Made by a program: the position numbers and the translations under genes. Below the pieces are notes generated by a model. The model did no database searches. It had not been told where the DNA came from and was given only the letters and a program-made list of their open reading frames with translations. From assembly GCA_016282815.1 (NCBI GenBank), contig JAEELU010000107.1:1-33270 (forward strand): 33,270 nucleotides of DNA. Direction: 5' to 3'. This document shows, in pieces, positions 9,501 through 17,252 of the stretch. Each line of letters begins with the position of its first letter. The stretch's first letter is position 1. The stretch is from Acholeplasmatales bacterium. Lineage in GTDB: Bacteria > Bacillota_I > Bacilli_A > Acholeplasmatales > Anaeroplasmataceae.

Positions 9501-9577
9501 CATATGAATCTGAAAGTGCAATTATTACAAGTGATTTAACAATTGTTGCAGTTCAAAATATAACTATTACAGAGTAG
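6533..9577 (+). CDS. FecR-domain surface lipoprotein with Ig-like modules
   Basis: A 1014-residue lipoprotein. The signal peptide ends in the lipobox VLTSC (lipidated C25), followed by a Thr-rich stalk (about 33-90). A FecR domain spans about 95-215 (IKIVQIEGEATV at the start; SVMAVRGTVFGIQV, the typical FecR end motif). An acidic segment follows (about 262-300), then a long extracellular part with at least three Ig-like segments of the YSxDGxxYT...AGxYxVYYK type, at about 326-405, 706-785 and 942-1008. FecR domains are best known as sensors in iron-uptake regulation, but no FecI sigma factor or TonB receptor gene is visible here. AGGTGA at 6521-6526 sets the start. It sits between the cyclase (22-base gap) and the giant LRR gene (11-base gap), so the three genes are almost surely co-transcribed. 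The role is inferred: a sensor or scaffold on the cell surface. Confidence 0.85.
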   Translation: MGKRKIRFALLISLLFAFVIVLTSCNGLGSNNQTSTTTGGGVQTTTEVPTSTTQKGDTPTTTSRANVEPTTTTTTEAEPSSNPVPTITTQLIQSARTIKIVQIEGEATVTDEYETSECFRGMNLYDGDKIEVKANSVLVIKFDEDKYVYLGENTTINLKSEGENKYKTNVFVTSGKVLAEIQKPLDQDEEFFLSSNNSVMAVRGTVFGIQVAKVGAEIVQTYSVYRGVTELYVFDNKLGNLVSGKLTDITNSKYEITIPEEDVLDDDEEYNEIVDNWLTDVSNEFENEEGANQELNEVEITVGTPSESDYQEIIDTIGDNTDTPVTYSNIVYNADGYYGQYDGLAHSITINVETEGAKIQYKTSVDGEYTDELPEFTTPGYYRTYYKITCDGYYDKEDYGIVQISKADLTIEYKDNITIPGLVAGMDINTALGKINLSDFIEINGATADSEELANSTFDANGNLEMGTATYELNVVIPDSISEYYNPAKAEISLTSYEVKLVDTDSINDGYLNIDGISSFNKYNGVLADDLFGNAIFTVGNSELYYDDVTFNYDYKTEGYFELKDGKNTVNVVIDCGDYEINTEVYFTYYDSRTIFELTITVDDILVSALGDDCYYYNTSNLTATDGKYQISTATLATNFGISTFSGYMNLPTDVVDANSTNYTVSSSNLLEFEDGVMADIEFVVFPDDTTSGVRKIISVYFSQTPPSNFPTYSLENNLTYYPGTIFDFVISESPVQYSLDGITYQDELSVDELGEVDIYFKVGTTIVTKGKSTVLITTGGITTDALNMISDNISLLSNDGRTLTYIYYAGGEANNETMLLTSSDGSTISPTIDTYNIYTGIVKNAKYYNNLTNEEMTVDVSVTPMQNGVADFDYEVTAEGFVPLTGSVHFVYPYEAQIYDGTGPKPEPGGSLTENVNSIHLSVVNPIDRTVSLSDVDRVYASRIVYSTEDMDADYTVLYSIDEGATWTEETPVFTQAGEYKVYIIYTTTYESESAIITSDLTIVAVQNITITE

Positions 9578-9588
9578 GAGGCTAAAGC

Positions 9589-12500
9589 ATGAAAAAGAAA
9601 ATATTTATCGCATTATCATTATTATCAACATTTGCTTTAGCTTCATGCTTTGGCACACAAAATGGTACTTCGAATTCTACAACTAATGAGACTCCTAGTA
9701 CTACTGTAGAGCCTACTCCAACTACAACTCCATCAAAGGAGGAGCCAACTACAACTCTTACAACTACTCCAACTATTCCATCAACAACTCCTACAACAAC
9801 ACCAAGTACTGTTGAACCTATTGTTGTTAGAACTAAGGATCGTGGTACTGTTGATAATACGTTGGAAAGTGTTGATATTCCTGATGCTATAAAACCAGGT
9901 GCAGTTGATTCAACAGAGGCTGGATACAAGGTTAAGCACCTAATTGAGAATGCAAATGGTGAATATGATTTAGTAGCATTGCAGACTCTTATTGGCACAA
10001 TAGGTGAGGAGACAAACGCAGAAGCCATTAGCTATAACGGGTATACTGTTGAGCAATTCAATCAAGCAACTATTTTAGAGGATGGAACTACAACAGTAGA
10101 AATAAAGTATAGTGCTAATAAATATGTTTTAACCTTAGATGATATTGAAGAATCTAAAGGTATTGTATCAGGCAGTGGTGAATTCTATGCCTATCAAAAC
10201 AAAGCTACGCTAGTTGCCAAGCCTTGTATTGGTTATGAATTCGCTGGTTGGTATGATGGTGATACATTACTATCTAGTGAGAAAACTTATACATTTGAAA
10301 TTAGTGAAGATAAGAATATTACAGGTAAATTTGAAATATCTCAAGAATTTATTTACTTTGATTTTAATTCAGATCAATCATCATGTACAATTTTAGGATT
10401 AAGGGATGGTGCTCCACTTGATATTGTTATTCCAGAAAAGGTAACAGCAATTAAAGAAAATGCATTTAATGGAGCATTAATTAATAGTGTTGTTTTGCCA
10501 ACTACATTAAATGAAATTGGTATGAAAGCATTCTATAATTCAACATTGTTGAGTGTAACATTAAATTCAACACCAACTATAGGTTCTTATGCATTTGATG
10601 CTTGTCATAAGCTTATAGAGGTATTTAACAATTCTGACTATTCATTAGCCCCACGTGATTATGAATGCGGTTATCTAGCATATAATGCTTTAGTTGTTCA
10701 TAATTCTAACACTGAAGATTCAATCTTAGTAAAAAATGATGATTTTATATTTGCAGTAGTTTCTGATGATCCTACTGATTCTCCATTATTAGTTGGATAT
10801 GATGGTAATGATAAGGAAATAGTATTACCTGAAAATGTAACAATAAATAATAATGTTATTTCTAGTTACGAAATAGGCTCATATGCCTTCGTAAATAATT
10901 CTGATTTAACAGTATTGACTATTCCGGCAGCGGTAGAGGATATCGGATCTTCAGCATTCAGTGGATGTGAAAATCTGCTTGAGGTTTATAACTTAAGTGA
11001 TGATGTTGACGTTGAAGCAGGTTCTTCTGGAAATGGTTCAGTTGGCTATTATGCAAAGGTTGTACATACATCATTAGATGAGCCTAGAAGTGTATTCGTT
11101 ACGGATAAGCTTTCATATTATTTAAAAACTGACCAAAACAATATAACATACGCAACAATTATTTCCTATAAAGTAGAAGACAAAGATTTGGTTATTGAAC
11201 AAATAGGAAATTATCCTACTAAAATAGATAATGAAGTCTTCAGTCAGAATACATTAATTGAAACAGTAACATTAGAAACTGGTGTAGTATATATTGGTGA
11301 ATATGCATTTAATAAATGTATAAATTTAAAGAGTGTAGTCTCTGAAGATGTTAATTATATTGATATTCGTGCATTCCAGTCATGTGATAATCTAACTGAT
11401 GTAACATTAAAAAATTGTGAAACTATATACAATTTTGCTTTTATAAGTTGTAAAAAGTTAAGAAATCTTAATATACCAAAAATAAAGGTAATTGGTGCTT
11501 ATGCATTTGAATATTGCTATAGCTTATATACAATTACATTACCTGAAACATTAGAAACAATTGATAGTTATGCATTTGAATATTGCGTTAAGCTAAGACA
11601 AGTAATAAATAAATCTAATTTATCTATTAGCTCATATTCATCATCTAATGGTTATGTAGCATCTTATGCATTAGATGTAACAGATGATGTAGATGATTTT
11701 TATACAATAGAAGATGGCTTTGTGACATACATGGACGGATCAGATAAATATTTAATCGCGTATATAGGTGACTCTAAGGAAATTGTAGTACCTGATGATA
11801 TTTATTCAATTGATCAGGGCGCATTTATGTTTGGTGATTACACAAGTATTTCAGTCCCTGAGGATGTATTTTTGAATAATTCAATATTCTATCAATGCTT
11901 ATCCTTAGAATATTTAGATATACCTAGTTATGGTGACAGTCTATATTACTTATTTAAAGGTATTTCATATTACGAAACTACAGTAATTCCATCATCATTG
12001 AAAACCCTTCGCTTGAGTGGAAGTATTAGTGGTCAATATGGCGATTATTTTACATATTTCCAAAATTTAGAATCATTAGATTTGGCTTGTGAAATTTCTA
12101 ATCTTAATTCAACTTTTTCAAGCTTGAGTAATTTAAAAAATGTATATTATGAAGGCTCATTGGCTGATTGGGTTAATATATCATTTAGTAGTGTATACGA
12201 TACTCCGATGTATATGGCTTCAAAATTCTATCTAATAGATTCTGAAGGAGCTATTACTTTAGGAGCAAATAAATTTAGCCAATTAGAGGAAATTAATATT
12301 CCTGATACAGTAACACAATTAGGGGATTATCAATTCTATGGCTTTAGTATTAAAAAGCTAGTAATTCCTGATTCACTAACAAATATTGGTGATAAAACAT
12401 TTGCATATTGTAGGGAATTAACAAATGTAACATTAAATAATTCAACAACTATTTGTTCAAATATGTTTATTGGATGCTCAGGCTTAAAGGAGATAACTAT

Positions 12501-15500
12501 TCCTAATACAGTAGAGGAAATAGGTGATTATGCATTTGCTGATTGCTCAAGCTTAAGAAAGATAAATCTATCAAATAATATTACAGTTCTTGGCGAGGCA
12601 GCATTTAGTGGCTGTAGTTCACTTACAAGCATTATTATTCCATCAAGTATTACACAAATCAGCAATATGCTATTTATGGATTGTTACGGCTTACAAAAGG
12701 TTGTCTTTGAAGGAGAAATAACATCAGTTGGAACAAATGCTTTCCAAAACTGCTATGTATTAAATAATTTAACATTACCATCAACTGTTAATTCAATTGG
12801 TTCTGCAGCATTTAAAAATTGTGAATCTATGTCAAGCTTCTCATTCAAAAATTTAGGTATTACTGAAATTGCACCATATTTATTTTCAGGTTGTAGAAGC
12901 TTATCAGAGGTTGACTTTAGTGATAGCATAATTTCAGTTGGTGAACATGCATTCGATAATTGTAATAAGATAGCACTTACAAAATATAAGGGTGGTTTAT
13001 ATTTTGGAAATAATATTAATCCATATAAGTGGCTTATTAGGGCTGAAAAGACTTCAGAAAATGTTGAAGTAAATGAAAATTGTGAAATATTACTTGAATC
13101 AGCATTCTATGGATGTAATTCATTAAAATCGTTGATTATTCCAAATACAATAACATCATTAGGTAAAATATTAAAGGGTAATCACTCTATTGAATATCTT
13201 GAATTACCATTCTTAGGTAATGGTGGATCTTATAGCACATTAAATTATACATTTGGTCAAACATCTACATATTATAATTATGTTCCATCAACACTAGAAA
13301 CTGTAAAGATTAATGGTGATATAACTGAAATTGTTTCCGAGGCATTTAAAAATGCTTCAGGACTAAAAGAGGTAATTATTCCAAGCACTGTAACAACAAT
13401 TGGAAGCTATGCATTCTATCAAACTGGTTTAGAGTCATTTGACTTAAAGAATGTTGAATCAATAGGTGAATATGCTTTTTCTAAATCAAGTATTAAAACA
13501 ATTAATATTGGTGAACATGTAACTTCATTAGGAAATAGAGCATTTGAAGACTGTAAGAAATTAACAACAGTTAATTGTACTGGTCTAACAAATACATGCA
13601 CAGTAGGTTCATATTTGTTTAATAATTGTGAACTATTATCAAGTGTTAATTTAGGTAATATTAAGCAAATTGGAAATTATATGTTCATGTCATGTACAGC
13701 ATTAGAGGAACTTATAATTCCAGATACTGTAACATTTATTGGTTCATATTCATTTGCATATTCAGGTATTAAGAATATTGTAGCTTCTGAATTAACTAAG
13801 ACTATTGGTAATTATGCATTCCAAAGCTCAGAAATTGAGACTGTAGATTTATCAAAGATGCCAGATGGTGAAAATACACGTATTTATGATTATGCATTCT
13901 ACCAATGCTCAAATTTAAGAGAAGTAAAATTACCAAATTTAACAACAATTAATACTTATGCATTCTCTAAGTGTCCAAAATTAGAATCTATTGATTTACC
14001 AGACAGTCTAGAAAATATTAGCCAATATGCATTCTATGATTCTGGCTTAAAATCAGTTACATTACCTACTAATTTAACTCAAATGACAAATACATGCTAT
14101 GAATTTGCTAGTAATGACGATCTTGAGACAGTAACTGTAAAATCTACATCTCTAAATTACGCTAGTACATCAATATTTAGTAATTGTAGTAATATAAAGA
14201 CTGTTGTGTTTGAAGATGGTGCAAGATCAGTTTTAAGATTAATGTTCTCAAATTGTAGTTCGTTAAAATCAGTTACTCTAGCAAGTACAATTACACAAAT
14301 TGGTCAAAGTGCATTTAATGGCTGTGGATCATTAACATCTATAGTGATTCCTGCAAATGTAACATCAATTGGTGACAATGCTTTTAGTGGATGTGTAAAA
14401 TTATTAGAGGTTTACAATCTATCTGGATTAACATTTACTATTGGTGCAGAAACATATGGTAAGGTTGCATATTATGCTCAAGAAATACATACTAGTCTAT
14501 CCGAACCATCAATGTATGAGAAGGACTCTAATGGATTCATTTTTGTAGTATTAAGTGGTAAGGGTTACCTATACGGCTATGATGGTGATGAAACTGAAAT
14601 CACTCTTCCAGATGGCTTTGAAAAGAACAGTGTTCAATATGATACATATGATATCTTTACAGGAGCATTTAAGAATATAACAGCGCTAAAGAAGGTTACT
14701 ATTTCAGGCTCAGTTAGCACAATCGGTGAATCAGCATTTGATGGTTGTACAGGAATAACTGATATCACAATTAATAACGGATTAAAGTATATTAAGAATA
14801 GAGCATTTAATAATTGTACAAGCCTAGTTAATCTTTCTTTACCTGATACTCTTGAAAGAGTATATGGCGAATATGTATTCAGTAACTGTGGTAATTTGAA
14901 GGTTACCTATGAAAATTATGTAAATTACTTAGGTAATGAGAATAATCCATATCTATATCTATATGGACGTACAAGTCAATATATGAATACATTAACAATT
15001 AATGCTAATTGTAAAATAATAGGTACTAATTCATTAACATATTTATCTTATGTTACAAATGTAGTTATCCCTGAGGGTGTTATTGGTGTATCTGATTATG
15101 CATTCTATGATTGTAATAAGGTAACAAGCATTACATTCCCAACATCATTAAAATACATTGGTAGCTATGGTTTTGCACATATGGCAAAGCTTCAAAAGGT
15201 ATTATTAGCTAATACAAGCGTAGAAGAATTAGGTAATTCTGCATTTGATAATGGATTATATGGTGTTACAGATACTAACGTTATAAATGAAGTTACACTT
15301 CCTTCTACACTAAAGAGAATTGGTGAAAATTGCTTCGCTAAGGATAAGATTACAAGCATCGTAATTCCTGAAGGAGTAGAATTTATTGGCTATGAGGCAT
15401 TCAGTGAATGTGCATTATTAACTGATATTGTTCTTCCAAGCACAATCACTGAACTAGGCACATACCTATTCTATAATTGTCCAGCATTAAAGAATATTGA

Positions 15501-17088
15501 AATTGGCTTTAGTGGTGTAACATTAGGTGATGCAATGTTCTATGGCTGTACTGCTCTTACAAATGTATATTATGATGGAACAATTGATGAGTGGATGGCA
15601 AATAATATTACTGCTAATTATGGAACTCCAATGTATTATGCTACTAATTTCTATTTAAAAGATCAAAATGGAACAGTAACATATAATGATAATAAATATA
15701 CATTAGTAGAAAATCTAGTTATTCCAGATGGAACAACTACAATTGCTAATTATGCATTCTATGGATTCAATATGGTGACAAGCATTGTATTCCCTGCAAG
15801 CTTAACTACTATTAATGGTTACGCATTCTATAAGAATCTAGGCCTAATATCATTAGCATTGCCTGATACAATTGAAACAATTGGTCAATATGCATTCAGC
15901 CAATGTACTGGTCTAACAAGCTTATCTATACCATCAAATCTAACATCAATTGGTAATTCAGCCTTCTCAAGCTGTTCATCTTTAGCTGATGTTATAATTG
16001 GTGCAAAAAATATAGAATTTGCTAATAATATATTTGATTATGATAGAGCATTAGAAAATGTATATTATAATGGTACAATTGCTGATTGGACATCTATATC
16101 ATTCTTAAGCCAATCTTCAAATCCGATGTATAATACTGAAAAGGATATGACATTCTATGTGCTAGATGCTGATGGACTTGTAACATATAACGAGAATAAA
16201 TATACAAAGGTAGTAGATCTTGTAGTAACTGATGGTGTAACATCAATTGGTCAATATGCATTTTATAATTTTGATCAATTAAATAGTGTTACAATACCAT
16301 CAAGTGTTGAATCTATTGGAAAGTATGCTTTTGCTCAATCTCTAAACTTAAAATATGTAAATTTTGTTGATGGTATTAAAACAATTGATACTTATGCATT
16401 CTATAATGATGTGTCATTATTAAGTATTACATTACCAAGCACATTAACATCAATTGGCTCATATGCTTTTGAATATTGTTATAAGCTTGTTGAGGTATAT
16501 GATTTATCATCAAGTGTAAATCCTTCTAAAGGTAGCTCAACAGCTGGTCATTCTGGATGTTATGCATTAAGTATTCATACATCATCTACAGATGATTCAA
16601 TCATAACAACTGATTCAAATGGATTTATATTTGCTTATTGTAATAGTGAAGGCTATCTATTAGGCTATAATGGAAATGAAACAGAAATTACATTACCTGC
16701 AAGCTTCGAAATAAATGGTACTACAGTAACAAAATATGATATTTATTCATATGCATTCTATTATAATAAGAGTATTACTAGTGTAATAATTCCAGAGGGT
16801 TTAGAGGTTATTGATACTTATGCATTCTATGGTTGTAGTAATTTAAGCTATGTAGTAATACCTAGCACTACTACAGAAATAGAATATAATTCATTCCAGT
16901 ATTGTGGTGTTTTATATAAGGTATTCTATGGTAGTACTTTAGAAACATGGAATTCAGTAAAGAGTAATTTTGATTATACTATAACTAGTAGAACAAGATT
17001 CTATTATTCAGAAACACAAATTTCAAGTGGTAATTATTGGCATTTTGATTCTAATAATAAGCCAGAGATTTGGTCAACAGTAATTTAA
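9589..17088 (+). CDS. Giant BspA-type leucine-rich-repeat (LRR_5) lipoprotein
   Basis: At 2499 residues this is the largest gene here. It has a lipoprotein signal with lipobox LASC (C20) and a Thr/Pro-rich stalk (about 25-80). A MucBP-like segment (about 113-183, GYKVKHLIENANGEYDLV) and an InlB-type beta-repeat (about 185-250, GYEFAGWYDGD) follow. From about 270 to the end come dozens of BspA/TpLRR repeats of about 23 residues (pattern IGxYAFxxCxxLxxIxIPxxV). LRR blocks are broken by three spacer types: A, NLS...YYA...HTS...GYxGxxxEIxLP, at about 344, 465, 670, 1606 and 2302; B, YxGxxxxW...PMYxA, at about 851, 1993 and 2157; C, LGNxxNPYxxL, at about 1130 and 1775. The end (SGNYWHFDSNNKPEIW) is a common BspA C-terminal cap, so the frame is complete. 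It is probably a surface adhesin or scaffold; the ligand is unknown. AGGAGG (9576-9581) sets the start. Confidence 0.93.
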   Translation: MKKKIFIALSLLSTFALASCFGTQNGTSNSTTNETPSTTVEPTPTTTPSKEEPTTTLTTTPTIPSTTPTTTPSTVEPIVVRTKDRGTVDNTLESVDIPDAIKPGAVDSTEAGYKVKHLIENANGEYDLVALQTLIGTIGEETNAEAISYNGYTVEQFNQATILEDGTTTVEIKYSANKYVLTLDDIEESKGIVSGSGEFYAYQNKATLVAKPCIGYEFAGWYDGDTLLSSEKTYTFEISEDKNITGKFEISQEFIYFDFNSDQSSCTILGLRDGAPLDIVIPEKVTAIKENAFNGALINSVVLPTTLNEIGMKAFYNSTLLSVTLNSTPTIGSYAFDACHKLIEVFNNSDYSLAPRDYECGYLAYNALVVHNSNTEDSILVKNDDFIFAVVSDDPTDSPLLVGYDGNDKEIVLPENVTINNNVISSYEIGSYAFVNNSDLTVLTIPAAVEDIGSSAFSGCENLLEVYNLSDDVDVEAGSSGNGSVGYYAKVVHTSLDEPRSVFVTDKLSYYLKTDQNNITYATIISYKVEDKDLVIEQIGNYPTKIDNEVFSQNTLIETVTLETGVVYIGEYAFNKCINLKSVVSEDVNYIDIRAFQSCDNLTDVTLKNCETIYNFAFISCKKLRNLNIPKIKVIGAYAFEYCYSLYTITLPETLETIDSYAFEYCVKLRQVINKSNLSISSYSSSNGYVASYALDVTDDVDDFYTIEDGFVTYMDGSDKYLIAYIGDSKEIVVPDDIYSIDQGAFMFGDYTSISVPEDVFLNNSIFYQCLSLEYLDIPSYGDSLYYLFKGISYYETTVIPSSLKTLRLSGSISGQYGDYFTYFQNLESLDLACEISNLNSTFSSLSNLKNVYYEGSLADWVNISFSSVYDTPMYMASKFYLIDSEGAITLGANKFSQLEEINIPDTVTQLGDYQFYGFSIKKLVIPDSLTNIGDKTFAYCRELTNVTLNNSTTICSNMFIGCSGLKEITIPNTVEEIGDYAFADCSSLRKINLSNNITVLGEAAFSGCSSLTSIIIPSSITQISNMLFMDCYGLQKVVFEGEITSVGTNAFQNCYVLNNLTLPSTVNSIGSAAFKNCESMSSFSFKNLGITEIAPYLFSGCRSLSEVDFSDSIISVGEHAFDNCNKIALTKYKGGLYFGNNINPYKWLIRAEKTSENVEVNENCEILLESAFYGCNSLKSLIIPNTITSLGKILKGNHSIEYLELPFLGNGGSYSTLNYTFGQTSTYYNYVPSTLETVKINGDITEIVSEAFKNASGLKEVIIPSTVTTIGSYAFYQTGLESFDLKNVESIGEYAFSKSSIKTINIGEHVTSLGNRAFEDCKKLTTVNCTGLTNTCTVGSYLFNNCELLSSVNLGNIKQIGNYMFMSCTALEELIIPDTVTFIGSYSFAYSGIKNIVASELTKTIGNYAFQSSEIETVDLSKMPDGENTRIYDYAFYQCSNLREVKLPNLTTINTYAFSKCPKLESIDLPDSLENISQYAFYDSGLKSVTLPTNLTQMTNTCYEFASNDDLETVTVKSTSLNYASTSIFSNCSNIKTVVFEDGARSVLRLMFSNCSSLKSVTLASTITQIGQSAFNGCGSLTSIVIPANVTSIGDNAFSGCVKLLEVYNLSGLTFTIGAETYGKVAYYAQEIHTSLSEPSMYEKDSNGFIFVVLSGKGYLYGYDGDETEITLPDGFEKNSVQYDTYDIFTGAFKNITALKKVTISGSVSTIGESAFDGCTGITDITINNGLKYIKNRAFNNCTSLVNLSLPDTLERVYGEYVFSNCGNLKVTYENYVNYLGNENNPYLYLYGRTSQYMNTLTINANCKIIGTNSLTYLSYVTNVVIPEGVIGVSDYAFYDCNKVTSITFPTSLKYIGSYGFAHMAKLQKVLLANTSVEELGNSAFDNGLYGVTDTNVINEVTLPSTLKRIGENCFAKDKITSIVIPEGVEFIGYEAFSECALLTDIVLPSTITELGTYLFYNCPALKNIEIGFSGVTLGDAMFYGCTALTNVYYDGTIDEWMANNITANYGTPMYYATNFYLKDQNGTVTYNDNKYTLVENLVIPDGTTTIANYAFYGFNMVTSIVFPASLTTINGYAFYKNLGLISLALPDTIETIGQYAFSQCTGLTSLSIPSNLTSIGNSAFSSCSSLADVIIGAKNIEFANNIFDYDRALENVYYNGTIADWTSISFLSQSSNPMYNTEKDMTFYVLDADGLVTYNENKYTKVVDLVVTDGVTSIGQYAFYNFDQLNSVTIPSSVESIGKYAFAQSLNLKYVNFVDGIKTIDTYAFYNDVSLLSITLPSTLTSIGSYAFEYCYKLVEVYDLSSSVNPSKGSSTAGHSGCYALSIHTSSTDDSIITTDSNGFIFAYCNSEGYLLGYNGNETEITLPASFEINGTTVTKYDIYSYAFYYNKSITSVIIPEGLEVIDTYAFYGCSNLSYVVIPSTTTEIEYNSFQYCGVLYKVFYGSTLETWNSVKSNFDYTITSRTRFYYSETQISSGNYWHFDSNNKPEIWSTVI

Positions 17089-17115
17089 GCTAATAATTAA
17101 GGCTCTATATAATTC

Positions 17116-17147
17116 AAAAGGCGACTTCGGTCGTCTTTTCTTTTTTG
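17116..17147 (+). terminator. Rho-independent terminator of the cyclase-FecR-BspA operon
   Basis: A 10-bp stem (AAAAGGCGAC / GTCGTCTTTT, one G-U pair) is capped by a stable C(TTCG)G tetraloop at 17126-17129 and followed by CTTTTTTG. It lies 27 bases after the BspA stop codon. Confidence 0.9.
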
Positions 17148-17154
17148 TTTTAAG

Positions 17155-17172
17155 TTAGTTGACAATAACTAT
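17155..17172. promoter_or_regulatory. Operator-like palindrome, copy 1
   Basis: TTAGTTGACAATAACTAT is an imperfect palindrome that matches copy 2 at 14 of 18 positions and contains the -35 box TTGACA (17159-17164). The identical 10-mer TAAGTTAGTT begins both copies (17151 and 17192), 41 bases apart, about four helical turns. The layout suggests cooperative repressor binding. The regulator is not identifiable from sequence. Confidence 0.5.
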
Positions 17173-17187
17173 AATAAGTGATATCAT
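17159..17187 (+). promoter_or_regulatory. Promoter of the ZIP transporter operon
   Basis: A consensus -35 TTGACA (17159-17164), a 17-base spacer and TATCAT (17182-17187, five of six matches to the -10 consensus). The expected start is near 17194, inside the second operator-like palindrome. CATAAT at 17185-17190 is an alternative -10 but gives a 20-base spacer. Confidence 0.6.
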
Positions 17188-17195
17188 AATGTAAG

Positions 17196-17213
17196 TTAGT
17201 TAAGATTAACTAA
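17196..17213. promoter_or_regulatory. Operator-like palindrome, copy 2
   Basis: TTAGTTAAGATTAACTAA is a perfect 8-2-8 inverted repeat just downstream of the -10 box, over the expected transcription start. Half-sites of the TTAG...CTAA kind are reminiscent of DtxR-family metal-repressor boxes, which would fit the metal transporter that follows, but this is only a resemblance. Confidence 0.55.
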
Positions 17214-17252
17214 TATAAAATAGATAAATTATTAAGAAAGAAGGGATATATT

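Noticed and set aside
9582..10028. Open frame of 148 codons on the - strand, rich in Val and Gly
   Set aside because: It is the complement of the Thr/Pro-rich stalk and following segment of the BspA gene; repetitive ACA/ACT codons read backwards give Val/Gly/Ser. No SD and no domain.
10400..17000. Periodic DNA repeats resembling a repeat array or CRISPR
   Set aside because: The periodicity of about 69 bases is that of the LRR_5 codons within one open frame; the units are diverged and have no fixed spacers.
9589..17088. Recent horizontal acquisition of the giant LRR gene
   Set aside because: Base and codon use look like the neighbouring housekeeping genes (AT-rich, AGA for Arg, TTA for Leu), and there are no mobile-element remnants or direct repeats at its borders.
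17170..17175. TATAAT in the ZIP promoter region as the -10 box
   Set aside because: It lies only five bases from the TTGACA box, and no suitable -35 is found 16-18 bases upstream of it.
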